Made by a program: the position numbers and the translations under genes. This document shows positions 1 through 8,180 of a stretch of 64,000 nt of DNA, in pieces. Numbering within the stretch: the stretch's first letter is position 1; each line of letters opens with the position of its first letter. This DNA comes from Limnobacter sp. SAORIC-580. Lineage in GTDB: Bacteria; Pseudomonadota; Gammaproteobacteria; Burkholderiales; Burkholderiaceae_B. The stretch is from the NCBI RefSeq assembly GCF_013004065.1, contig NZ_CP053084.1, positions 1,054,001-1,118,000 of the forward strand. The letters run 5' to 3'. The notes beneath the pieces were generated by a model. The model did no database searches, was not told where the DNA came from, and saw nothing but the letters and a program-made list of their open reading frames with translations.

Positions 1-1
1 G

Positions 2-391
2 TCTGTGGTGTCTTGGGCAGCGTCCAATGGGGATCGCTCTGAAAATGGAGATTACCTGTACGGCAAAAAACGCCTGCGTGAAATTGATCGGCGCATTCGT
101 TTTCTCACCAAGCGCACTGAAATTGCCGAGGTGGTAGATCCCGCCACGCAGCAAGAGCTTGAAAGCATTTTCTTCGGCGCTACAGTCACCTATATCAATT
201 CAAAAGGTGAGGAACTGACCGTGAAAATAGTGGGGGTTGACGAAGTGGATACCGCCAAAGGGCACATCAGCTGGATTTCTCCGGTGGCCCGTGCTTTGTT
301 GAAAGCAAAGGAGGGCGATGTTGTGCAATTGATGACACCGGCAGGGCGCGATGAGCTAGAGATTGTCGAAGTGCGGTATGTGATTGATTGA
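2..391 (+). CDS. greB: Transcription elongation factor GreB (5' end outside window)
   Basis: GreB binds in the secondary channel of RNA polymerase and stimulates cleavage of backtracked transcripts so that stalled complexes can restart. The visible part begins inside the N-terminal coiled coil: 'WAASNGDRSENGDYLYGKKR' carries the acidic tip of Gre factors, and 'KRLREIDRRIRFLTKR' is the GreB form of the helix. The C-terminal FKBP-like domain follows and ends in 'ALLKAKEGDVVQLMTPAG'. About 30 N-terminal residues are missing because the reading frame is open to the left edge; the GTG codons at 5 and 8 are internal. It converges on spoT, as in other Burkholderiales, but a long repeat lies between them. 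Confidence 0.93.
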   Translation, partial: SVVSWAASNGDRSENGDYLYGKKRLREIDRRIRFLTKRTEIAEVVDPATQQELESIFFGATVTYINSKGEELTVKIVGVDEVDTAKGHISWISPVARALLKAKEGDVVQLMTPAGRDELEIVEVRYVID

Positions 392-953
392 CTGGGTGAC
401 TGAGAGCCGAACTTGAATAGTCGGCGTCGCGGTTTGCGGCCAACTCGGCGTGGGTGATTTCTGATCTGAACTTGAAGGGTCACCGCTGCCCGAAAACTTG
501 GCACTTCGGCTTGTCGTCTTGAGCCTGCACTAAGCCAAGCCCTCCAAAAGTAACGGTCGGGTCTTGGCTTTCGCGCCAGGGCGCGATCGTTAGTCTCGGC
601 GCGCCAAGCCGGCAAGTTTTCTGACTGGTCATCGTGCGACCCATTGCAAGTTCAGCTCTCCGCACTCCCGTGCAGCGCTTCGCCATCACCACGCAACTCG
701 CAGCTGTGTTTGGTGCCCAATCGGCGGCGGTGTTTCGATCGCCTCGCCTTCAAGAAAACCTGCCCTTGCGTGCCGAGCAGGGCCGGTGTTGCCCAGCATG
801 GGCAACAGAGAACGGACCCGACCCGCCTTTTTGGAGGGCCGTTCTCAGGCATCGCAAGGCTCAGCAAGGGAGAAACAGGTTTTCTGGCGAGAGAGCGAAA
901 TCCAAGCCGAGTGGGCTACCAAGAAAGCGGCGAGAGATCGGAACCCAAGCCGA
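392..953. repeat. Intergenic structured repeat, copy 1
   Basis: No credible gene lies in these 560 bases between the convergent ends of greB and spoT. The region holds a structured element, about 439-957, with a second copy at 42997-43515. Positions 692-765 match 43257-43330 at 71 of 74 bases. The right part (868-957) matches 43425-43513 and contains two tandem versions of a motif of about 40 bases. Inverted partners are visible: AGAAAACCTG at 754-763 pairs with CAGGTTTTCT at 876-885, and smaller hairpins lie between (for example TTGCCC..GGGCAA near 790-808). The short open frames here are by-products of the repeat, since similar peptides appear at the other copy. Role unknown; it could be a MITE-like element or a complex bidirectional terminator. 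Confidence 0.75.
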
Positions 954-3194
954 TTAGTGTGTCGCCGTGTCTGCCACGGGCAAACGCACTTTCGCAAAAG
1001 CCCGGCCCTTCACACGGGTTACACGCTCCACGTATTCAAGCCTGCGCAGCGCCATCAAAATGCGCGCCAAGTGCACTCGGTCAGTGACCTGAATTGTGAA
1101 ATGCAACAGTTTGCGGTAAGCCGTTTCATCACTCATCGTCAGGTTGGTAATGTTGGCTCCGGCATCTGACAAAGTGGCCGCAATCGTGGCCAGTGCGCCT
1201 TTCTCGTTCACCGCCTGCAAATCTACATTCACATCGAAGGGGCGGGTAATTTCAGGCGACCACTGAACATCGGTCCAGCGCTCAGGTTCCTTGCGAATCT
1301 GCTTGCGGGCTGTTTCGCATTCGTCGGTGTGAATGATCAAGCCTGAGCCCTTGCGCACGTAGCCAATAATATTGTCGCCAGGAATTGGCAAGCAGCAGGG
1401 CGCGCGTTGAACCGACATGCCTTCACCACCGTGAATCATGATAGGCGCACGGGCTTCACCCACGTTGCCTGAAGGTGCATCCACCCTCGCATCAGCACGG
1501 CCCATGGCGATCAGTACACGGCGCGCCACAACTGGCGCCACACGGCGGCCTGCGCCAATGTCGGCCAGCAATTCGTCTCGGGTGCTCACTTGCGAGTCTT
1601 TTTGTAAACGGTCCCACACCTCGTTGGTGAGGTGCTCAAGCTTGATCTGGTCGGCTTCAAGCGCCTGTTCCAGCAATCTGCTGCCCAAGCGCACGGTTTC
1701 CTCAAGATTCATGGACTTCAAATAGTGCCGAATCTCGGAGCGTGCCTTTCCTGAGCGCACAAAACCAAGCCAAACCGGATTGGGGCGGCTGTGGGGTGCA
1801 GTAATAATTTCAACCACATCGCCACTTTTCAAAATGGTGCGCAGGGGTTCAATCACCTGATTCACACGTGCAGCCACACAGTGATTGCCCACATCGGTGT
1901 GCACTGCATAAGCAAAGTCGACTACGGTTGCGCCACGGGGCAGGCTCATGATCTTGCCGTTCGGGGTGAACACGTACACGGCATCCGGGAACAGGTCCAC
2001 CTTGATGTGTTCCAGAAACTCGGCCGAGTCGCCGGTTTGGTTTTGAATGTCAAGCAGGCTTTGCAGCAGGCGGTGGGTTTGCGTTTGAATGGTGTTCAGC
2101 GCTTCGCCTTCGCCTTTGTACAGCCAATGCGATGCCACACCTTTTTCGGCCACCTGGTGCATTTCTTCGGTACGAATTTGAAACTCGACTGGCGTGCCGT
2201 ACGGACCCAGCAAGGTGGTGTGCAGACTTTGGTAACCGTTCAGTTTTGGAATGGCGATGTAGTCTTTGAACTTGCCTGGAACTGGTTTGAACAACTGGTG
2301 CAGCATACCCATGGCCATGTAACAACCAGGCATGTCTTTCACCACCACGCGGAAACCATACACATCCAGCACCTGAGAAAAGCTCAGGCGCTTTTCAATC
2401 ATTTTGCGGTAAATGCCGTACAAGGCCTTTTCCCGGCCATACACCTGGCATTCAATGTTCGCGTCGCTCAGGCACTTTTCAACAGCTTCCAGAATTTTGC
2501 CCACCACTTCACGGCGGTTGCCTCGTGCTGCCAACACCGCTTTTTTCAGCACTTCATAACGCATGGGGTAAGCATGCTGAAAGCTCAGTTCTTGTAGTTC
2601 GCGGAAAATTTCATTCAAGCCCAGTCGGTGGGCAATGGGGGCGTAAATTTCGAGGGTTTCAAGTGCAATGCGGCGTTTTTTGGCGGGGCTCATAATGTCG
2701 AGCGTTCGCATATTGTGCAAACGGTCAGCCAATTTCACCAAAATAACCCGCAGGTCTCGGGCCATGGCCAGCAGCATTTTTCGGAAATTTTCAGCCTGGG
2801 CTTCTTCCCGGGAAGAAAACTCCATTTTGTCGAGCTTCGAAAGCCCGTCGACCAAATCGGCCACCGAGCCACCAAAGCGCTCAATCAGGTCTTCTTTGGT
2901 GGTGCCCGAGTCCTCCATCACATCGTGAAGCAGGGCGGCTTGAATGGCCTGGCTGTCCAGGCGCCAGCTGGCGCAGAGTTCAGCCACCGCGATGGGGTGA
3001 GTTACATAGGGTTCACCCGTGGCGCGAAACTGCCCCAGGTGCGCAACGTCAGAAAACTTGTAAGCCTCGCGAACGCGCCGAATCTCAGCCTCGGGCAGAT
3101 AAGTCGAGGCTAGTCCGATAAGCTGTGCGATAGAGACCACATCGGGTCGGTTTGGCTCAGGTTGAAGTTCTCTGGCTTGCATTGCCCCCCGCAT
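954..3194 (-). CDS. spoT: Bifunctional (p)ppGpp synthase/hydrolase SpoT
   Basis: A long RelA/SpoT homologue (746 aa) that makes and degrades (p)ppGpp. Domains in order: HD hydrolase with 'LLHDVMED' (H90, D91) intact; synthetase with 'GKFKDYIAIPKLNGYQSLH', where the KFKD motif corresponds to the RxKD form of bifunctional enzymes, and 'EFQIRTEEMH'; TGS around residues 405-465 ('VYVFTPNGKIMSLPRG'); a zinc-finger-like region with 'CCLPIPGD'; and a C-terminal ACT domain. The first start is ATG at 3194, but ATG at 3182 has a G-rich Shine-Dalgarno-like stretch just before it and may be the true start. It lies downstream of minCDE rather than directly after rpoZ. Its EFDD-type partner RelA is at 38942-41236. 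Confidence 0.95.
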   Translation of the reverse strand: MRGAMQARELQPEPNRPDVVSIAQLIGLASTYLPEAEIRRVREAYKFSDVAHLGQFRATGEPYVTHPIAVAELCASWRLDSQAIQAALLHDVMEDSGTTKEDLIERFGGSVADLVDGLSKLDKMEFSSREEAQAENFRKMLLAMARDLRVILVKLADRLHNMRTLDIMSPAKKRRIALETLEIYAPIAHRLGLNEIFRELQELSFQHAYPMRYEVLKKAVLAARGNRREVVGKILEAVEKCLSDANIECQVYGREKALYGIYRKMIEKRLSFSQVLDVYGFRVVVKDMPGCYMAMGMLHQLFKPVPGKFKDYIAIPKLNGYQSLHTTLLGPYGTPVEFQIRTEEMHQVAEKGVASHWLYKGEGEALNTIQTQTHRLLQSLLDIQNQTGDSAEFLEHIKVDLFPDAVYVFTPNGKIMSLPRGATVVDFAYAVHTDVGNHCVAARVNQVIEPLRTILKSGDVVEIITAPHSRPNPVWLGFVRSGKARSEIRHYLKSMNLEETVRLGSRLLEQALEADQIKLEHLTNEVWDRLQKDSQVSTRDELLADIGAGRRVAPVVARRVLIAMGRADARVDAPSGNVGEARAPIMIHGGEGMSVQRAPCCLPIPGDNIIGYVRKGSGLIIHTDECETARKQIRKEPERWTDVQWSPEITRPFDVNVDLQAVNEKGALATIAATLSDAGANITNLTMSDETAYRKLLHFTIQVTDRVHLARILMALRRLEYVERVTRVKGRAFAKVRLPVADTATH

Positions 3195-3241
3195 TTTGTA
3201 CCACTGTTACAACTAAAACTACGATCTTCTATTGTGCAGTC

Positions 3242-3496
3242 TTACTTCTGGTCCGGCAAGACGATATTGACTTCCAACATCTCCATATTGCCTTGTTTTT
3301 GAAGGTTAAACTTCACGTCTTGTTGATCAATCTTGACGTATTTGGCAATGACTTGCATCAATTCGTCCCGCATTTGGGGCAAAAAGTCGGGACCGTCCTG
3401 GTCAACACGCTCGCGCGCAATGATCAAAGACAGTCGTTCTTTTGCAACATTGGCCGATTTTTTCTTTTCGCCAAACAGCATGCTCAGTAGTGACAT
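3242..3496 (-). CDS. minE: Cell division topological specificity factor MinE
   Basis: MinE stimulates the ATPase of MinD and drives pole-to-pole oscillation of MinCD, keeping the FtsZ ring at mid-cell. The 84-aa protein starts '[15 protein letters not shown]', the N-terminal amphipathic membrane-targeting segment, followed by the anti-MinCD helix '[13 protein letters not shown]' and the C-terminal topological domain. I chose ATG at 3496 because GGAGG stands 8 bases before it; a longer frame to 3511 would add five unsupported residues. The start lies just past the minD stop, so translation is probably coupled. It is the last gene of a minC-minD-minE operon. Confidence 0.95.
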   Translation of the reverse strand: MSLLSMLFGEKKKSANVAKERLSLIIARERVDQDGPDFLPQMRDELMQVIAKYVKIDQQDVKFNLQKQGNMEMLEVNIVLPDQK

Positions 3497-3500
3497 GGCC

Positions 3501-4313
3501 TTAACCTCCAAACAAGCGCTTCAGCAGGCTTGGCTTTTCATAGTCTACGAATCGCAAGGGTTTGGTTTCACCCAAAAAGCGTGAAATGCAGTCTTGGTAG
3601 GCCAGTGCAGCGTCATTTTCCTCTGCGTGAATCACTGGCATGCCCTGGTTTGAGGCCTGCAATACAGTTTCACTTTCAGGAATTACGCCCAGCAAAGGCA
3701 CGCGAAGCAGGTCGGCTACATCGGTGTAGCTCAACATTTCGCCGTCAGCGGCGCGCTTGGCCGAGTAACGCGTAATCAGCAGGTGTTCTTTTACCGGCTC
3801 ACCGCCTTCCTTGGCGCGTTTGCTCTTGGCTTGCAAAATGCCAATGATCCGGTCGGAATCGCGAACCGAGGACACTTCCGGGTTGGTCACCACAATGGCT
3901 TCATCGGCAAAGGTCAAAGCCATTACCGCGCCACGTTCAATGCCAGCCGGGCTGTCGCACACAATGTATTCAAAACCCATTTCGATCAGGTCCTTGATCA
4001 CTTTCTCCACGCCTTCTTCTGTCAAGGCGTCTTTGTCGCGTGTTTGCGAGGCGGGAAGGATGGACAGCATGGGGCAGTGTTTGTCTTTGATCAAAGTTTG
4101 TTGCAGGCTGGCTTCGCCATTGATCACGTTGACCAGGTCATAAACCACCCGGCGCTCGCAACCCATGATCAGGTCCAGGTTTCGCAAACCCACGTCAAAG
4201 TCGATCACCACTGTTTTAAAACCACGCAAGGCCAGGCCTGCGGAAAAACTTGCGCTGGTGGTAGTTTTACCAACGCCACCCTTACCGGATGTAACAACAA
4301 TGACTCGACTCAC
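3501..4313 (-). CDS. minD: Septum site-determining ATPase MinD
   Basis: MinD is a membrane-associated ParA/MinD-type ATPase that recruits MinC and is released by MinE. The deviant Walker A 'KGGVGKTT' lies at residues 11-18, with '[11 protein letters not shown]' and 'VCDSPAGIE' following. The C-terminus '[11 protein letters not shown]' is the amphipathic membrane-targeting helix. The GTG at 4313 is preceded by AGGAG and gives 270 aa, the same length as the E. coli protein; the frame is open to 4379, but those extra residues do not resemble MinD. It starts 10 bases after the minC stop. Confidence 0.96.
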   Translation of the reverse strand: MSRVIVVTSGKGGVGKTTTSASFSAGLALRGFKTVVIDFDVGLRNLDLIMGCERRVVYDLVNVINGEASLQQTLIKDKHCPMLSILPASQTRDKDALTEEGVEKVIKDLIEMGFEYIVCDSPAGIERGAVMALTFADEAIVVTNPEVSSVRDSDRIIGILQAKSKRAKEGGEPVKEHLLITRYSAKRAADGEMLSYTDVADLLRVPLLGVIPESETVLQASNQGMPVIHAEENDAALAYQDCISRFLGETKPLRFVDYEKPSLLKRLFGG

Positions 4314-4323
4314 AAATGGTCTC

Positions 4324-5136
4324 CTAGCGGATGTTGATGGCCTTGAGTCGCAATACTGCCGGCTCAGTGCCATGGTCAAGATGAATTAATGTAGGTTTGG
4401 AACGGTTCTCTTCGGGAAAGCCGCCTTCGAAAGTTAAGTAGTAACCAGCAACGGCCACCAGTTCCGCTTCGAAACAAGTGGAGATGATTCTGGCTTGGGT
4501 ATCGCCTGCGGCGCCCGCCAAGGCGCGACCACGCAACACTCCGTAAACGTGCACATTGCCATCGGCGATGACTTCGGCGCCGGCTGACACCTGACCCATC
4601 ACGATCAAGTCAGCCCCTTGGGCATAAATTTTCTGTCCACTGCGAACTGATTGATCAATCACCATGGTTCGGCGGGCGTTGTCGAAATTGGGTACAGCGG
4701 GGTGACTGGCCTGCTCGGAATCGGTTTCGAGCAATTCAGCTTGTACGGCCTGGGCGGCTTGTTCAGTTTTTTCTGGTTGCGGCTGTGGCTCAGGTTCAAG
4801 CTGCTCTGTCTGGCCCGTTTCGAAACGAATGCCCAGCTCTTCTGCCTGCGCTTCAAGGGCTTCGCTTTGGCCACGCACCTCAGCCAACAGCACGCCAGCA
4901 GCCCTCAGCATTTCTGCGTAGGTTTTCAATTCGATGCCATGCTCGGCCAGTTCGGTATCGTTCCAGCCAGAAAAGTCGAGCACCGCAGGCTCGGCGGAAT
5001 ACACACCGGGCGTTGGGCCCAAGCGCTTCTTCAATGCCTCAATACTTTCTTGCAGCGGAGCGGGGCGCAAAGCGAATGTCACTGCCTTGATTTTGGCAAA
5101 TTTGATGTCCAGCAATGCTGAGGAAGGTTTGTTCAA
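4324..5136 (-). CDS. minC: Septum site-determining protein MinC
   Basis: MinC is the FtsZ-polymerisation inhibitor of the Min system. The 270-aa protein has the usual two halves: an N-terminal domain (about 1-110, '[16 protein letters not shown]') that acts on FtsZ, a Q/E/P-rich linker (about 110-155), and a C-terminal beta-helix (about 160-270, '[23 protein letters not shown]') that dimerises and binds MinD. The only upstream start before an in-frame stop is TTG at 5136, with no strong ribosome site, so expression may be low. Two direct copies of CTGAGTTTTCAG lie just upstream. It heads the minCDE operon. Confidence 0.93.
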   Translation of the reverse strand: MNKPSSALLDIKFAKIKAVTFALRPAPLQESIEALKKRLGPTPGVYSAEPAVLDFSGWNDTELAEHGIELKTYAEMLRAAGVLLAEVRGQSEALEAQAEELGIRFETGQTEQLEPEPQPQPEKTEQAAQAVQAELLETDSEQASHPAVPNFDNARRTMVIDQSVRSGQKIYAQGADLIVMGQVSAGAEVIADGNVHVYGVLRGRALAGAAGDTQARIISTCFEAELVAVAGYYLTFEGGFPEENRSKPTLIHLDHGTEPAVLRLKAINIR

Positions 5137-5157
5137 GGTAATCGAGGTCCGGGAATT

Positions 5158-5185
5158 CTGAGTTTTCAGCCAGCTGAGTTTTCAG
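5158..5185. promoter_or_regulatory. Direct repeat upstream of minC, possible operator
   Basis: The 12-base sequence CTGAGTTTTCAG occurs at 5158-5169 and again at 5174-5185, a 16-base period. The pair sits between the rpoZ-side hairpin and the minC start, where the minCDE promoter should be. Each unit is itself partly palindromic. Whether a protein binds here is inference. Confidence 0.35.
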
Positions 5186-5198
5186 TCAATTTTACGAA

Positions 5199-5234
5199 CA
5201 AAGCCCGAGCCGTGTGCCGGTCTCGGGCTTTTTG
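5199..5234. terminator. Rho-independent terminator between rpoZ and minC
   Basis: A 9-bp stem, AAGCCCGAG at 5201-5209 pairing with CTCGGGCTT at 5222-5230, has T-rich flanks on both strands (TTTTTG on plus, TTTGTT on minus). It would end the leftward gmk-rpoZ transcript and so separate it from minCDE. Confidence 0.75.
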
Positions 5235-5254
5235 AGATGCGCAATTGCCCGGTA

Positions 5255-5461
5255 TTAGATGGGCACGCGTTTCAGCATTTCAATACCAATTTCCCCAGCT
5301 GCTATTTCACGCAGCGCGGTCACGGTGGGCTTGTCTTTGTCAGATTTGACTTTGGGTGTATGGCCTTGGGCCAGCATGCGGGCGCGGTAAGTGGCGCACA
5401 GGGCCATGTCGAAACGGTTAGGGATCTTTTTCAAGCAATCTTCAACGGTGATGCGGGCCAT
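5255..5461 (-). CDS. rpoZ: DNA-directed RNA polymerase omega subunit
   Basis: Omega helps fold beta-prime and forms part of a (p)ppGpp-binding site in proteobacterial RNA polymerase. At 68 aa it has the family's usual length. '[30 protein letters not shown]' is the conserved first helix pair, and '[16 protein letters not shown]' is the conserved following helix. The ATG at 5461 has AAGGA about 7 bases upstream, and the gene follows gmk after 9 bases, so gmk-rpoZ form an operon. Downstream in Burkholderiales one expects spoT; here minCDE intervenes. Confidence 0.95.
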   Translation of the reverse strand: MARITVEDCLKKIPNRFDMALCATYRARMLAQGHTPKVKSDKDKPTVTALREIAAGEIGIEMLKRVPI

Positions 5462-5470
5462 CTGGTGTCC

Positions 5471-6118
5471 TTACAGTCCAATACTTTTGAGTTGCGCCCC
5501 GTGGCGCGCCATTTGCTGATTGAAACGGCAACGGGATGCGAAGACGATTGATTTCAGCTCCAAAAGAGCCTGTGTGAAATCATCGTTAAGGATAACATAA
5601 TCAAAGCGTCTCGCTTGCTCGATCTCGAGTTGTGCGGCACCCATTCGCTTCAAAATGACGTCTTCGCTGTCTGTGCCACGCCCACGCAGCCTTTTTTCGA
5701 GTTCTTCCATGCTGGGTGGAAGAATAAAGATAGACACCACGTTGTCCACCTTGCGCACCACTTGCTCGGCACCTTGCCAGTCGATTTCCAGAAGTACATC
5801 GCGGTCAATGGCCATTTGCCCTTCAACCCAGGCGCGGGATGTGCCGTAGTAATTGCCGTGTACATGGGCCCATTCAAGGAAGCCGTCCTGATCGCGAATG
5901 GCTTCGAACTCGGGTTGGGAGATGAAATGATAGTCCTTGCCGTCTACCTCGCCGGGGCGGGCATTGCGGGTGGTGTTTGAAATGGACAGCCCAATGCCCT
6001 GAACTTCAGCCAGAAGTGCTTTCACCAGAGACGACTTGCCCGCGCCAGAAGGTGCACTGACGATAAACAGGCTGCCGGAATACTGTGGCGTGTGCTGGGG
6101 TTGGGCCAAGGCGGTCAT
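5471..6118 (-). CDS. gmk: Guanylate kinase
   Basis: Guanylate kinase phosphorylates GMP to GDP with ATP in the cytoplasm. The P-loop 'SAPSGAGKSSL' lies near residue 20, followed by the GMP-binding region 'SNTTRNARPGEVDGKDYHFIS' and the lid region 'RLRGRGTDSEDVILKRM'. ATG at 6118 gives 215 aa, close to the usual length; a TTG at 6133 would add five residues. Its location with rpoZ is classical and links GTP supply to the (p)ppGpp genes nearby. Confidence 0.95.
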   Translation of the reverse strand: MTALAQPQHTPQYSGSLFIVSAPSGAGKSSLVKALLAEVQGIGLSISNTTRNARPGEVDGKDYHFISQPEFEAIRDQDGFLEWAHVHGNYYGTSRAWVEGQMAIDRDVLLEIDWQGAEQVVRKVDNVVSIFILPPSMEELEKRLRGRGTDSEDVILKRMGAAQLEIEQARRFDYVILNDDFTQALLELKSIVFASRCRFNQQMARHGAQLKSIGL

Positions 6119-6188
6119 GAAGCGCTCGAACAAAGATCAACAAGCCGTGATTCTATGGGATTTCGTCTAGACTCGCCATGTCGATTGC

Positions 6189-7091
6189 TTATTCAGCAGG
6201 CTTCGTATGCTCGGTCAGAACAAACCACGGTTTTGTAGAACTTTCATCGCCGAATCCACTTCCTTTGCTGACTTTGTAGCTTGAAATAGGGGCGGCGATC
6301 AACTCCCGTTCATTGGGCCGCAAGGCATTTGACACGGAAATGTCTTTGGCCAGCTCGGATTCAATTATGCAGCTGACAGCACCAAATACACTTGGAATCA
6401 GTGGAGTCGACGCATCCTCGCGCTTGCTCATGCTTAAAAAGTAGTCGGGCACAAATGGCTTTCCGGTTTTTTCGGCGTCCACCAAGGTCTGAAACATGGG
6501 TGATTTCGGGTTCAGATTGTGTTGGGCCTGGGCGGACTGAACCGGCAAGGCATTCAAAAGGCTGACCAGTATCAAGCTTCTTTCTCGCATGTCCGAGTGC
6601 TGCTGTGGCTCGCCCTTGAACTCCCCACGCAAAAATTCGTTCATGACTTGTGAATATCCGTCTGTTGCAATGTAGTCCCGAAGCACGCACCGCTCTGCTG
6701 CACTGACCGGTAGCGCTTGTGGACCCTCTTTAGGCGCATTGGGTAGGGTTTGTGGAGCTGAAAGCGCCTCAATCCGCTCTTGAACAGACAAGGTGTTTTC
6801 AAATTTGTATTGCTCACCCACTTTGACTTTTGGAATTTCACCCTGACTGGAATTGCCAATTTCCAATCGACCGCTTTTGATCAGGTCCATATCAGCCAGT
6901 TTTTCCTGACCAACCCGGTATTGCGCGAGATCGTAGCGTTGCAGCCGCAGTGTGGGGTGGCACAACAAGGCTTGTGCCGCTCGCTGCTGCCCTTTGGCGA
7001 CCAAAAGCAGACCGGCAAGGCGCGGGTCTGTGGCTGCATGGGGTAACACGCACTTAAGTAGTTGATTGAGAAAAGAGATAGGCGTGGTCAT
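6189..7091 (-). CDS. Putative ADP-ribosyltransferase-like protein, divergent
   Basis: A 300-aa protein with no identity I can name with certainty. Its C-terminal half resembles the ADP-ribosyltransferase (ART) exoenzyme fold. 'YIATDGYSQVMNEFLRGE' (about 140-157) fits the N-terminal helix motif; 'GKPFVPDYFLSMSK' (210-223) fits the position of the F-x-S-T-S motif; and 'ISVSNALRPNERELIA..SYKVSK' (251-276) fits the stretch carrying the ExE catalytic pair, here E261-R-E263. The canonical arginine before the STS motif is not evident, since the region reads 'SPMFQTL'. There is no signal peptide or membrane helix. It stands between yicC and gmk, where I would not expect an extra gene. A catalytically dead relative is possible. 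Confidence 0.5.
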   Translation of the reverse strand: MTTPISFLNQLLKCVLPHAATDPRLAGLLLVAKGQQRAAQALLCHPTLRLQRYDLAQYRVGQEKLADMDLIKSGRLEIGNSSQGEIPKVKVGEQYKFENTLSVQERIEALSAPQTLPNAPKEGPQALPVSAAERCVLRDYIATDGYSQVMNEFLRGEFKGEPQQHSDMRERSLILVSLLNALPVQSAQAQHNLNPKSPMFQTLVDAEKTGKPFVPDYFLSMSKREDASTPLIPSVFGAVSCIIESELAKDISVSNALRPNERELIAAPISSYKVSKGSGFGDESSTKPWFVLTEHTKPAE

Positions 7092-7173
7092 TGGGCAGGG
7101 TCTCGAACAAGGATATGTTCGATTGGGTGCCCAGGTATTCAGATTGGTTCAGTTCAATCCCAAACTCGGTCGT

Positions 7174-8103
7174 TCATTCAATATTCTGAATTTGCTCCCT
7201 GAACTGTTCAACCAACACCTTCAAGTCAATTGAGGCCTGCGTTTGCGCAATTGCGTGTGCTTTGCTGCCCAAGGTGTTGGCCTCGCGGTTCAATTCCTGA
7301 GTTACAAAATCCAGCCGTTTGCCAATCACCCCGCCTTTTTTCAGAATACGGCGCACCTCAGTGAAGTGCGTTTGCAGCCTCTCGACTTCTTCTTTTACAT
7401 CAATGCGTACGCTGTGCAGGGCCACCTCGTGTTTGATGCGTTCTTCAAGGTCTTCCACGGTCAGGTGGCTGGCTTTGTCCGAAATAATTTTGTCGAAGGC
7501 CTCGGTCATGCGTTCCCGAATCTTGCCCTCATAGTGGGCCAAAAACTGGGGCAACATCGGCAGCAGGCTGTTGACAATCGCTTCCATGCCATCCACTTTC
7601 TCCAACAGCACTGCCGCCAGGCCTGCACCCTCACGTTCGCGGCTTTGCTTCAAGGCATCAATGGCCTGGTCGCACAAGGCTGAAATGGTCTCTTGCAGTT
7701 CTTCGCCGCTCAGGCTGTTGTCTTCGACCACACCAGGCCAATTCAGCACCTCGGTAATGCGAAAGCCGTTGGCCTTGGGCAAGGCGCTTTGAATGCTGAC
7801 CTCAAGTGCAGCCAATTGTTTGACTTGTTCCAGATCAACCTTCGGAATCCGTTTTTCACCCTCTGCACGTCCCCAGGAAATCCGGCATTCCACCTTCCCA
7901 CGGCTCAGCGCGTTCATCAGTTTTTCGCGAATCAGTGGTTCCACCATGCGCAGGTCATCGGCCATGCGAAAGTTCAGGTCCAGAAAACGGGAATTCACGC
8001 TGCGCAACTCCATGCTCAGGGTGCCAGCACGGGTGGTGCTTTGTGCATTGGCAAAGCCTGTCATGCTGTGTACTGCTGCGGTGTTTTTGCTGTCCTTGCT
8101 CAT
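7174..8103 (-). CDS. yicC: YicC family endoribonuclease
   Basis: The YicC family includes stress-linked endoribonucleases. The 309-aa protein has the N-terminal signature 'SMTGFANAQ', 'LRSVNSRFLDLNFRMADDLR', and the C-terminal conserved block 'GKRLDFVTQELNREANTLGSKA' with 'LKVLVEQFREQIQNIE' at the end. The start at ATG 8103 gives a dozen residues before the conserved MTGF; initiation nearer to it cannot be excluded. yicC commonly lies next to gmk; here a 300-aa gene separates them. It is divergent from dinB. Confidence 0.93.
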   Translation of the reverse strand: MSKDSKNTAAVHSMTGFANAQSTTRAGTLSMELRSVNSRFLDLNFRMADDLRMVEPLIREKLMNALSRGKVECRISWGRAEGEKRIPKVDLEQVKQLAALEVSIQSALPKANGFRITEVLNWPGVVEDNSLSGEELQETISALCDQAIDALKQSREREGAGLAAVLLEKVDGMEAIVNSLLPMLPQFLAHYEGKIRERMTEAFDKIISDKASHLTVEDLEERIKHEVALHSVRIDVKEEVERLQTHFTEVRRILKKGGVIGKRLDFVTQELNREANTLGSKAHAIAQTQASIDLKVLVEQFREQIQNIE

Positions 8104-8180
8104 TTGCGGCCTGTGCGTGTGTGTCGGTGGTGCATGGATTGTAAACTCTGGGCTGGTGCTTGTTTTCTTCGGGGGTGTTT

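Noticed and set aside
392..953. CRISPR array suggested by repeated motifs
   Set aside because: The repeats are imperfect, occur in both orientations, and lack regular spacers; no cas gene is present.
634..1087. Overlapping small open frames with a recurring peptide
   Set aside because: The peptide similarity to frames near 43052-43361 comes from the DNA repeat itself; there is no ribosome site, and frames are not kept outside the identical core.
1791..2597. A 268-aa plus-strand open frame
   Set aside because: It is antisense to spoT and has shadow composition (rich in His, Phe and Gln).
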